Assembly: GCF_017601095.1 (NCBI RefSeq)
Contig: NZ_JAGFUX010000008.1
Coordinates: forward strand, 1 to 64,000
Source: Streptococcus suis
GTDB taxonomy: Bacteria > Bacillota > Bacilli > Lactobacillales > Streptococcaceae
Reading direction: 5' to 3'
DNA length: 64,000 nt
Shown: positions 41,073 to 48,947 of the stretch, piece by piece
Position numbering within the stretch: position 1 is the first letter of the stretch
Layout: every line of letters starts with the position of its first letter
Notes under the pieces: generated by a model
The model's database searches: none
What the model was told of the DNA's origin: nothing
What the model saw: only the letters and a program-made list of their open reading frames with translations
Translations under genes and position numbers: made by a program

Positions 41073-41154
41073 ATAAGGTCGCTAGACGACAAAATAAATG
41101 ATTTCGTCCCTTGAGGACAATTTGAAACCTCTGTTCATCGAGCAGAGGTTTTTT
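41073..41154 (+). ncRNA. Predicted ~80-nt small RNA, + strand
   Basis: Starts from the promoter at 41038-41066 and ends at the perfect hairpin AACCTCTG/CAGAGGTT with T run (41126-41154). Internal short stems GACGA/TCGTC and GTCC/GGAC are present. An ATG frame inside has no RBS. Start is estimated from promoter spacing. Confidence 0.6.
41126..41154 (+). terminator. Terminator of the + strand small RNA
   Basis: AACCTCTG, 9-nt loop, CAGAGGTT and six T. Confidence 0.85.
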
Positions 41155-41188
41155 CTATGAATTCTCCCTCAAAAAAACAAATAAAAAA

Positions 41189-41222
41189 AGGCTCTATAAT
41201 TTCTACAGTTGACAAAGAGCCT
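41189..41222. terminator. Inverted repeat AGGCTCT/AGAGCCT flanked by A and T runs
   Basis: A 7-bp stem with a 20-nt loop; on the minus strand it is followed by seven T. It may be a backup terminator for the minus transcript. Confidence 0.4.
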
Positions 41223-41310
41223 AAAAAAATCCCCACACTCTCCGTCGCCAAACCTTGAGTGTAGGGTACATTACCACCATTCAAAGTAAGTACTTTGAAC
41301 AGTTTTTAAT
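41223..41310 (-). ncRNA. Predicted ~85-nt small RNA, - strand
   Basis: Promoter TTTACA-17-TAAAAT (41317-41345, -35 inside the 27-bp repeat) reads left. The transcript contains the perfect dyad TTCAAAGTA-CT-TACTTTGAA (41280-41299) and ends at CCCTACACTC/GAGTGTGGGG (one mismatch) with seven T (41223-41266). No gene is encoded. Confidence 0.58.
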
Positions 41311-41323
41311 ATACTCATTTTAT
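41295..41323 (+). promoter_or_regulatory. Possible integrase promoter
   Basis: TTGAAC (41295-41300), 17 bp, TTTTAT (41318-41323) on the + strand. It overlaps the divergent small-RNA promoter, so the two should interfere. Confidence 0.45.
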
Positions 41324-41337
41324 CAAATCTCACAGAT

Positions 41338-41364
41338 TTTGTAAATTCATCTTGCCTGCCGAAT
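41338..41364 (+). repeat. Copy 3 of the TAAATTCATCTTGCCTG repeat
   Basis: 27 bp identical to copy 2, 23 bp upstream of the integrase ATG. It contains the -35 of the leftward small-RNA promoter. Confidence 0.8.
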
Positions 41365-41387
41365 GAACAAAAAATGGAGGGAATAAA

Positions 41388-42575
41388 ATGAAAATCACAC
41401 AAAAAACAAAGAAAAACGGTCAGATTGTCTACCAGACAAGTCTATATCTGGGAGTTGATAGCGTAACAGGCAAGAAAGTCCGTACCACTATAACTGCTAA
41501 GACCAAGAAGGGAGTGCAGCTAAAAGCCAAACAAAAGAAAGCAGAGTTTGAACAATCTGGAGGGACAGTCTATAAAGAGGTCACAATAACCTATTACCAC
41601 GAACTTGTTGAAATGTGGTTCGATACCTACAAATTAGGAAAAAAAGATAACACTATCCGTGTCTTCAATAATATCAAAAAGAATTATATCTTACCAAATT
41701 TTGGCAATGTCAGGATTGATAAAATATCTACTATCATGATCCAAACAACTGTCAATCAATGGGCAATTAAAGCCCATGAAAAGCGGTTCAGCAATCAAAA
41801 AGTTACTGGTGTCTACCAGAACTACGCTCTCATCTTCTCATACATACGAAAGATTTTGAAATATGGAGTTAAGCTGAACCTTTTGCAAGATAACCCTGCT
41901 GATACTGTTGAGGTCCCATCGATACCAAAGTTAGAAAGTAGTAAGAAATTCTTCTTCACCGATGAAGAATTAAAAAAAATACTTAACTATTTAGAGAACC
42001 ATAATAGCACTTACATCGAAAAATTATTCAACGTCTTAGTTAAACTCTTACTAGCTACAGGATTGCGAATTAGTGAAGCTTGTGCTTTAGAGTGGACTGA
42101 TATTGATTTTGAGGCTATGACAATAACAGTCAATAAAACATTGAATAGCAAGGGAGAAGTAAACGCTCCAAAAACGACATCAAGTAATCGTGTTGTCGAT
42201 GTCGACTACTCTACAATTTCAATGCTCGCTCTATTCAAAAAAGCACAACAAATAGAAGCTATGAAATTTGGGAAAAATGAACGGACAGTATTCTCTACAA
42301 TAATCAGACCATATCCAATTAGAGCGACACTAAGAACTCGACTATATAAAATGCTTGATGAAATAAGAGTTGAGAAAGCTGGATTCCATGCTTTTCGTCA
42401 TACGCATGCAAGTTTGCTATTAAATGCTGGTGTGCAATACAAACAACTGCAACTCAGATTGGGCCATGCAAAGCTTGAAACAACCATGAATATTTATGCC
42501 CATTTGTCAGAGGAAACGCTAAAGCAGACTGCTTCCATATTTGAACAGAAGATGGAAATGCTAAAATTAGGGTAA
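41388..42575 (+). CDS. Phage integrase (tyrosine recombinase)
   Basis: 395 residues (GGAGGG upstream). N-terminal arm-binding beta domain (about 1-60), SAM-like core-binding domain (about 60-170) and a catalytic domain with Arg in LATGLRISEACAL, HxxR in FHAFRHTHAS, His in LGHAKLETTMN and Tyr in NIYAHL. It directs integration and excision at the GGGTAGTATTTTT core, which starts 7 bp after its stop. Confidence 0.95.
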   Translation: MKITQKTKKNGQIVYQTSLYLGVDSVTGKKVRTTITAKTKKGVQLKAKQKKAEFEQSGGTVYKEVTITYYHELVEMWFDTYKLGKKDNTIRVFNNIKKNYILPNFGNVRIDKISTIMIQTTVNQWAIKAHEKRFSNQKVTGVYQNYALIFSYIRKILKYGVKLNLLQDNPADTVEVPSIPKLESSKKFFFTDEELKKILNYLENHNSTYIEKLFNVLVKLLLATGLRISEACALEWTDIDFEAMTITVNKTLNSKGEVNAPKTTSSNRVVDVDYSTISMLALFKKAQQIEAMKFGKNERTVFSTIIRPYPIRATLRTRLYKMLDEIRVEKAGFHAFRHTHASLLLNAGVQYKQLQLRLGHAKLETTMNIYAHLSEETLKQTASIFEQKMEMLKLG

Positions 42576-42581
42576 TTAAAG

Positions 42582-42594
42582 GGGTAGTATTTTT
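42582..42594 (+). repeat. Right attachment site core (GGGTAGTATTTTT)
   Basis: Identical to 6920-6932, directly after the integrase stop. Marks the right prophage end. Confidence 0.72.
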
Positions 42595-42761
42595 TTAAAA
42601 ACAGTTTTTTCACAAACAAGATTGCTTTAATACAGGCATTTTTGACAACAAAATTTCACAAATGAATATAAAGGTCTATTATAGCATGGATGAGCATAAA
42701 CAAGATGGCTTTGGACTGAAAATCACAAATTTCTAACGATTCTGCATGGATAGTCTATGAC
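42595..42761. other. Host intergenic DNA right of the prophage
   Basis: AT-rich host DNA between the attachment core and the protease terminator. I see no gene and no clear promoter in it. Confidence 0.5.
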
Positions 42762-42785
42762 AAAAACATCTCCTTACGGAGATGC
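42762..42785 (-). terminator. Terminator of the M26 protease gene
   Basis: Minus-strand GCATCTCC, loop GTAA, GGAGATGT with five T following; starts 7 bp after the stop. Confidence 0.85.
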
Positions 42786-42791
42786 TCTTGC

Positions 42792-45700
42792 CTATTCAAA
42801 AATAGAGGTTCTGAAATCATTAGTCTGCCGTAGTAAGGCATTGTAAACTCGTTCTTTGAGGATATTGACCCAGCTATGACTTGGATCCGCTTCTACTTTT
42901 TCACGGTTTGCATAGTCATAATCTACTGCAGCAGTCATCAGTCTTTCCAATTGTTCAAAGGATTGAATATGAACTGACTCGCTTGAATAACGTTCTCCTA
43001 ACTTGTATTCAATCGTGATGTCGATGAGTCTATCTTTCTGATCGATTCGGCGTTGGTACATAGCTTTCTTGAAGGCAGCCCAATCTTGATAGTTGTCTTT
43101 TTCAAAGACATGGTCAAAGACAATCTTATCCGTTACCAAACCTACTTCTCTTCCGTACCAATTGTCAAAATACTTGTAGCCTTGATCTGCGGCTACTTGA
43201 CTCAATTGATTACTTACATATGGGATAAAGCCATGAACATAGCCTTTTTCAGCTAGCAGTTCAAAGGCCATCCGTTTGAACATGATATCACCTGGTGCAC
43301 CTACCTCATTGGATAGGGCTGCGTAAATTGGAGAGAAAAGTTTGATAGTGTAGTAGGAATTTCGTTCTAACTTATCCTTTTGATCCCAATAATTTCGTCT
43401 CGTAATAATATTGTTGTCAACCAAGTCTCCGATTGTATTTAATCGGCTGGCAATATCACCTGTTAGAGGTTGAATGGAATTTCCTGCCAGAGCAGTAGTT
43501 ACTTTCTGATCCTTGTCCAAATCATACCAGTTACCAATTTGGCGGTACCAATCCTGCTTGAATTTAGCATTCTTCTTGAGGACACTATTTGCTTCAAGGT
43601 AATCCAAGAAGTATACCGTATCCATCATACCACGCATGTATTGTTCCAAATCTTCTACTGATTTAAAGCGATTGGTTGGATCTGCTGTGTGGAAGCGGTC
43701 TGTGGCATTTGCATCACCTGTGAACATGGTGTTGATTCCCAAGATAGCAGATGTCAGTCCAGTTGGGTTTTGCAATAAGCCTTCTGAGAAGACTTCCGCC
43801 CCTTCGCCAACACGACGACCGTGGCCCATCAGATAGATATTTCCGTCAAAGTTGTGAACCATTTCATGGGTAAAGATGGAACTACCGTACTGGTCAAGAA
43901 TCCTATCCACTTCGAAATGAGTGTAATGCCCCGTTGCATAAGCTCCAGAACCCATGAAGTTGTACCATTTTCCAACTGGTCCAAAGAAGTCTTTGATAGA
44001 CTTGTATTGAGTATCTTTCAAACTCACCCAAGTCACGCCTTTATTTGGTGTTTGGAAATTAAAGCCGTCATAGTTGATAAAGCTCTGGAAGAGTTTCTCT
44101 TTGTTTTCCTTGTCCAAAACTCGGTACCAGAAGTCAAAGTAATTTGCCTGCCAACGACCTGCTTGAGCAACTTTCTGGGCCATATACTGCTCAAATGTTT
44201 GCTCCTTATCCTTGGAATCAAACTGATAACGCTCAAAGGCTCCAAAGGAAAGGGTGGACATGGTAGACAAAACATAGACGCTTGGATCTTTCATGGTCAA
44301 TAGTGGGAGAACCATGTTACGGTACTGCCATTTTGGATTGGTGATGCGGTCATATACACCAAGATTGTACTTACTATGTTTTTCTGCAGTTCGCTGCAAT
44401 TGAGCAACTTCCTCAATACCAGATTCCACTTCTTCAATCTTGGCTCTTGTGGCTTGTTTGAACCATTGGTTGTTGGACAAGCCTGGCAAGAAGAGTTGGC
44501 GATAGGATTCAAGGTAGGTAAAGAGGTCCAACTGTGCTTTGGCGTCAGCCAAGAAACCTGCAAAGGTTGTAACATTATTCTTAGGACGAAGATTGTCGTA
44601 ACCTGACTGTCCTAGAGCGATGATGGTATCGAGGGCAGAAGCTTCTGTGTTTCCAAAGAAATCTAGCTTAAAGATGGACAAATCTTTAATGTTAAGTTTG
44701 TCGTAATTGACATCATACCAACGATTAAGATAGGCTAAGCCAAGCAAGAAGGCTTCCTTGTTTTTCGAAATCTTGTCAATCAAGTAATTTTCAACCGACA
44801 GACCTACGGAATTAATGGCCTTGTCCGAACTCAATAGTTTCCGCAATTGCTCACCAATGCTTGACTGTACCTGATTGAAACTATCTTCCAAATACAAGGC
44901 CCAAAGCGGTCTTTGTTCATCCGTTTGCTTAACACCCAAATCCATGGCCCAACGAGAAGAATTATCATCTTCTGGTTTCATGGTAACTGCTACTGACGAA
45001 CGATCCGTTCCTAAGACCCGTCGGACCTCATCTGATTGGAAACTTACACGACTTAGTTCATTGACTAGAGTTGTAATTGGATTCGTAAATGCAGACAGGA
45101 ATGATTCCGGAGTATAGATAAGTCCTGTATTGCCAAGCTGGTATTCAGCGATTTGTCTGTTGGCAAAATCTTGCATAAAGCGTAGGCTTTCATAAGCTAC
45201 GGTCTTATCTGCAAAATGTAACATGAGGCGGTTAATCGCCGTTTTTTGATTGTTCAAATCGGTCACAACCTGCTCGCCTACCATTGGTACCACATCCACT
45301 AACAGGCTACTGTTGAGTTTGTGGTTGGCTGGCAGGTGTTTCGCCATCTCAAGGATGTATTCCTTATTGTAGAATGGCATCAGTTTTTCCAAGTTTGCAT
45401 AGGCAACTGCCTTATTGCTATCTGCTTTGGACAGGCGACTATAATCAACGCTATACTTATTGCCTTCATGCTTAACTTGACTGTCAGTTGTTGTCGCAGA
45501 AATACCATAACTTGTCAGACGACTGGTGAACTCTGGTCCCTGCAAGATGCTAGACCACTGATCTAGACGACCTTTTGATTGGCTTGTCACAGCTGCTTGT
45601 TGAATCGTTGCATTCACATGGTTGGTATCTCCATGAACAAGATTGCCATTGGTTACCGTAACATCTGCTAACAAGTCCTTGGCACGGCCATTGCTCCAAG

Positions 45701-48668
45701 TTGAACCAATGATGCCTCCTGTTTGCCCACTGTTGCCAAAATTGGTCACCTTGCCTTTGACATATACTTTTTCAACTGAAGCTGTATCTGTGATCATTCC
45801 GACAAGACCACCTGTGCGATAAGATGGGTTTGGAGCTGACACAGTTAGATCAACGAGTGATTGTGACTGAAGAATTTGCGATCCTGTTCCAGTTAAGTGT
45901 CCAACCAATCCACCGATATTGGATAGGGCGACGGCTGGATTGGTAGCTGTAATGCTTCCATCAAAACTAGTGTTGCGTAACTTACTGCCTGCACTAGCTT
46001 CATAAACCACGCCACCAATATTGGCAGCAGCCGTGATCGAACCTTGAACCGCCACATCAGTCAAACTAGTATTAATTGCTGATTTTGCCAGAGCTCCCAC
46101 ACGGTCTTGCTCTGACTTAATGTTCACATCTACTAGGTCCAGTTTTTGAATAGTTGCACCGTTCAAGGTATCAAATAATGGATTAGTTAGATGATGGATG
46201 GCATATTTTTTTCCATTATGTTCTGCTGTCAGACTACCTTTAAATTCTCCTGTCAGATACGAAGTAGCACTAGCATCCAACTGCACCTCATCTGCCGTCA
46301 AGTCTGCACCAATGACAAAATGTCCTGTTCGGTTGTTCTGCATGGCTGTCAACAAAGTCTTGAAAGAGGTGTAAATTCCTGCTTGGCTAGTTGGTACCTT
46401 GTCAATATAGAAGCTAAAGTTTTCCTGGTAACCAGTTTGACTATCTTGGACCAACTGATCCAAGTTCGCGGTTAGTTTGAATTTCTCCTGTCCATCAACT
46501 GTGACCTCTTCGATAGTCGTAATCGGCAAGAGGATTTCCTTGAAGCGGTCGGACTTGATTTTCACAAAGTAGTCTTCTAGGCGCTCAGGTCGAGCAGAAA
46601 GTGACAGATACCGGCGGTAACGGCGATCTTCTACTCCGTATAATTCAACTGAATCGACATCTTTAATTTCAATTTTCTTGAGTTCAAGGATAAAGTTCTT
46701 AGTTGATTCTTCTAGCTTAGTCTGATTACCTTGACCAATGTCATAGGTAATTTCTGTTCGCACCTGATAATTTGTAAAGTGTTCCAAGCCCGTCACCGTC
46801 ACAGCCTGACTCGGGTCTGTAATGGAAACTTCTTTTACTTTTTGACCATCCTTATAGATGAAGGCTTTGGCAGAACGGAAGGTGGAGCTGCTGTCTATCA
46901 AAGAAAAATGCAGGTCTGCATCTCGTCCAAGTGCATCAGGACGAACTTCTGTAATGGTCAAACTTGGAACAGTCAAAACACCTGTTCCTACATGGTCAAT
47001 CTGCTTGGTTGGAGCAGTTATCAATTCTGGGTCAAGATCCTGACGCTTGATTTCTTGACCATTTACGGTGTAAATTTTTGTGCGGATCCGTTGTTGTCCA
47101 TTGACACCCTGGCGCTGGGTCCGTCTTTGACCTGCTGGTAGGCTGGAATCCTGCACCACTTCGACAGTAAAAGGCACTGACTCCAGACGACTGGTTTCAG
47201 TTTCCACAATTTCGAGACTCGGTACCGAATGGTAAATCGACTTGTCCGGCTTGGAAGTGACTGGCTCTGCTTCTACTGATGGAGTAACTGGTTGCACAGG
47301 AGTTTCCTCTCCCTCAGTTGGCTGATTTGGTTCAACTGGTTCGGGCATCGTTCCAGGGTCTACTGGCTGAACTGGAGGAGTTTCTTCCTCTGGTGCTGGT
47401 TTTGGCGCTTCTGGGACTGGTTGGGGCTCTGTCGTTTCTGGTTGAGCCGGTTGAGTAACCTCGTCTGGAACAGGTGTTGGCGCCTCTGGGACTGGTTGGG
47501 GCTCTGTCGTTTCTGGTTGAACCGGTTGAGTAACCTCTCCTGGTACTGGATCTGGAGTCGTTGGCTCTGGTTGATCTGGGTTAGTCTCAGTCGTCCCTGG
47601 TTGGCTAGGAGTTTCTTCCACCACATCCTCTACCTTGGACGGATCTGGTTCGATACCCACAGGCTCGTCAACTGGTTTGTCTACGGGCAGTTCTGAAGCT
47701 GTGTCTGGAACTCCTTCCGCACCACTTGTGTCAGGACTTGTCTGGTCTCCTGCGACCGGTGGAAGCTGCTCTTCCTCAGTTTCCACAGATTGGGCGGGAG
47801 TTTCCTCCACTACATCCTCTACCTTAGATGGATCTGGTTCGATTCCCACCGGCTCATCTGCTGGATTTTCTACTGGTAAAACCGGTGGTACTGATGGAGT
47901 TGCTTCTGGCTTGGTTTCTTGTTTTTCTTCTGTCGGAGTCGTTGGCTGCTCCTCTTCAAGCACCACTTCCCCAGCCTCTTGACCAGGAGTTGAAGCTGAT
48001 TCTTGTGGCAGCTCTGCTAATTCAGTCTGACCCTCTTTTTCTGGAAGTGCTACATCTTTTGCCGAGTCTTCCACAGACTGACCAGTTGATGGTGACGCCA
48101 CTTCCTCTTCAATGTAACCCAAATAGCTATATCCAGCAATATCCAATGGTTTTGGTAATTCTTGTCCCTGACTGACAGATAAAGTATGGTTGTAATGAGA
48201 AAGAATTTGACTAGTAATGGCAAGACCAGTCGGCGACACTGCTACCGCACCTGTCGCTGTTAAGATAAAGAAGCCTAACAAGGCCTTCTTACCATTTCGA
48301 CCTGTTTTCACCGCATAGACCAAGAGGCTAGCTCCTGCTAGGACCAAACCGCTGGCAAGTACACCATTCTGTCCAGTCTTCGGCAGGCTTTGGGCTGTCG
48401 GACGATAGATGAGGTAGTAGACCCTATCTCCTTCCTTAGCCAAGCCTGGTAAGGCTTCCGTCACCAATTTCTTCTCTTGACTGGTTAACTCGGCTTCTGT
48501 TACGTAGCGATAGTCAACTTGAACCTCACTTCCTTGGGCAGCAACGCTCGTTTTGGGTAGGTAGGGAATCGCCAGAAACAAGCAGGCAACTGTAGCAGAG
48601 ACAAGTCCCCAAGACGACTTCCGAAATGAGAAGCGCTGGACCTTTTCTTTGGATGGATGTGGAACCAT
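42792..48668 (-). CDS. M26-family surface zinc metalloprotease (IgA1 protease/Zmp-like)
   Basis: 1958 residues. YSIRK-like signal (FSFRKSSWGLVSATVACLFL), then LPKTG near residue 95 followed by two hydrophobic spans, the unusual N-terminal sorting layout of M26 proteases. Next a Pro/Glu/Thr/Val repeat region (about 190-470), a G5 domain (about 485-560), the M26 N-terminal region with GLUG-like repeats (IGGLVGHLTG), and the catalytic HEMVH near residue 1600 with a downstream Glu in VGEGAEVFSEG. Substrate could be IgA1, PSGL-1 or another host glycoprotein. Confidence 0.92.
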   Translation of the reverse strand: MVPHPSKEKVQRFSFRKSSWGLVSATVACLFLAIPYLPKTSVAAQGSEVQVDYRYVTEAELTSQEKKLVTEALPGLAKEGDRVYYLIYRPTAQSLPKTGQNGVLASGLVLAGASLLVYAVKTGRNGKKALLGFFILTATGAVAVSPTGLAITSQILSHYNHTLSVSQGQELPKPLDIAGYSYLGYIEEEVASPSTGQSVEDSAKDVALPEKEGQTELAELPQESASTPGQEAGEVVLEEEQPTTPTEEKQETKPEATPSVPPVLPVENPADEPVGIEPDPSKVEDVVEETPAQSVETEEEQLPPVAGDQTSPDTSGAEGVPDTASELPVDKPVDEPVGIEPDPSKVEDVVEETPSQPGTTETNPDQPEPTTPDPVPGEVTQPVQPETTEPQPVPEAPTPVPDEVTQPAQPETTEPQPVPEAPKPAPEEETPPVQPVDPGTMPEPVEPNQPTEGEETPVQPVTPSVEAEPVTSKPDKSIYHSVPSLEIVETETSRLESVPFTVEVVQDSSLPAGQRRTQRQGVNGQQRIRTKIYTVNGQEIKRQDLDPELITAPTKQIDHVGTGVLTVPSLTITEVRPDALGRDADLHFSLIDSSSTFRSAKAFIYKDGQKVKEVSITDPSQAVTVTGLEHFTNYQVRTEITYDIGQGNQTKLEESTKNFILELKKIEIKDVDSVELYGVEDRRYRRYLSLSARPERLEDYFVKIKSDRFKEILLPITTIEEVTVDGQEKFKLTANLDQLVQDSQTGYQENFSFYIDKVPTSQAGIYTSFKTLLTAMQNNRTGHFVIGADLTADEVQLDASATSYLTGEFKGSLTAEHNGKKYAIHHLTNPLFDTLNGATIQKLDLVDVNIKSEQDRVGALAKSAINTSLTDVAVQGSITAAANIGGVVYEASAGSKLRNTSFDGSITATNPAVALSNIGGLVGHLTGTGSQILQSQSLVDLTVSAPNPSYRTGGLVGMITDTASVEKVYVKGKVTNFGNSGQTGGIIGSTWSNGRAKDLLADVTVTNGNLVHGDTNHVNATIQQAAVTSQSKGRLDQWSSILQGPEFTSRLTSYGISATTTDSQVKHEGNKYSVDYSRLSKADSNKAVAYANLEKLMPFYNKEYILEMAKHLPANHKLNSSLLVDVVPMVGEQVVTDLNNQKTAINRLMLHFADKTVAYESLRFMQDFANRQIAEYQLGNTGLIYTPESFLSAFTNPITTLVNELSRVSFQSDEVRRVLGTDRSSVAVTMKPEDDNSSRWAMDLGVKQTDEQRPLWALYLEDSFNQVQSSIGEQLRKLLSSDKAINSVGLSVENYLIDKISKNKEAFLLGLAYLNRWYDVNYDKLNIKDLSIFKLDFFGNTEASALDTIIALGQSGYDNLRPKNNVTTFAGFLADAKAQLDLFTYLESYRQLFLPGLSNNQWFKQATRAKIEEVESGIEEVAQLQRTAEKHSKYNLGVYDRITNPKWQYRNMVLPLLTMKDPSVYVLSTMSTLSFGAFERYQFDSKDKEQTFEQYMAQKVAQAGRWQANYFDFWYRVLDKENKEKLFQSFINYDGFNFQTPNKGVTWVSLKDTQYKSIKDFFGPVGKWYNFMGSGAYATGHYTHFEVDRILDQYGSSIFTHEMVHNFDGNIYLMGHGRRVGEGAEVFSEGLLQNPTGLTSAILGINTMFTGDANATDRFHTADPTNRFKSVEDLEQYMRGMMDTVYFLDYLEANSVLKKNAKFKQDWYRQIGNWYDLDKDQKVTTALAGNSIQPLTGDIASRLNTIGDLVDNNIITRRNYWDQKDKLERNSYYTIKLFSPIYAALSNEVGAPGDIMFKRMAFELLAEKGYVHGFIPYVSNQLSQVAADQGYKYFDNWYGREVGLVTDKIVFDHVFEKDNYQDWAAFKKAMYQRRIDQKDRLIDITIEYKLGERYSSESVHIQSFEQLERLMTAAVDYDYANREKVEADPSHSWVNILKERVYNALLRQTNDFRTSIFE
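47409..47560. repeat. Tandem repeats in the protease Pro-rich region
   Basis: The unit encoding QPETTEPQPVPEAP occurs twice about 78 bp apart, and a second unit encoding PVGIEPDPSKVEDVVEETP occurs twice nearby (around 47600-47670 and 47790-47860). Such repeats expand and contract between strains. Confidence 0.7.
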
Positions 48669-48695
48669 ATTATCCTCCTTTATTCGCAGTATATC

Positions 48696-48725
48696 ATTAT
48701 ACTAATTTTACTTGTTTTCTTACAA
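48696..48725 (-). promoter_or_regulatory. Promoter of the M26 protease gene
   Basis: Minus-strand TTGTAA (48720-48725), 18 bp, TATAAT (48696-48701), then AGGAGG before the ATG at 48668. Confidence 0.65.
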
Positions 48726-48868
48726 AAATTCAAGCAATATCCTATTCTAAAACAGAAAAAATCACATCCCATCTAAGAATTACAATGTTTAGTCATAGAA
48801 AAAAAGGATCTAGCTTTGACGATACAAAACTAAATCCTTCTATCATTGCTTATCCGTTCTTTGGATTG

Positions 48869-48946
48869 GGTTAAAACAGCCTATCCCCAGGCTGCCTCGC
48901 TTTCGCATTTCTAGGCTCGGGTTAAAACAGCCTATCCCTAGGCTGT
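48869..48946. terminator. Duplicated terminator-like hairpins
   Basis: GGGTTAAAACAGCCTATCCC occurs twice about 48 bp apart. The right copy forms AAAACAGCCTA-TCCC-TAGGCTGTTTT, a strong symmetrical hairpin at the end of the permease gene. The rest of the 280-bp gap holds only the protease promoter. Confidence 0.7.
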
Positions 48947-48947
48947 T

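Larger units (their letters stand above)
6920..42594. mobile_element. Integrated siphovirus prophage, about 35.7 kb
   Basis: The element is bounded by the direct repeat GGGTAGTATTTTT. It has the modular order of a temperate streptococcal siphovirus: integrase at the right end reading +, CI/ImmA and Cro switch, replication, small early genes, ArpU, packaging, head, tail, holin and endolysin at the left end. No gene looks broken. The insertion lies between the polA promoter and the M26 protease gene, in intergenic DNA rather than in a tRNA gene. No small terminase subunit was recognised. Confidence 0.93.

Noticed and set aside
41098..41160. Short ATG frame inside the + strand small-RNA unit
   Set aside because: No ribosome-binding site and it runs through the terminator hairpin; noncoding is more likely.
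41189..41222. AGGCTCT/AGAGCCT ends resembling an insertion-sequence (ISL3-like) remnant
   Set aside because: Only 34 bp, no transposase fragment and no target duplication; a terminator-like hairpin explains it as well.
47400..47860. Repeats in the protease gene as a possible CRISPR or mobile repeat
   Set aside because: They are in frame, encode Pro-rich protein repeats and have no spacer pattern.
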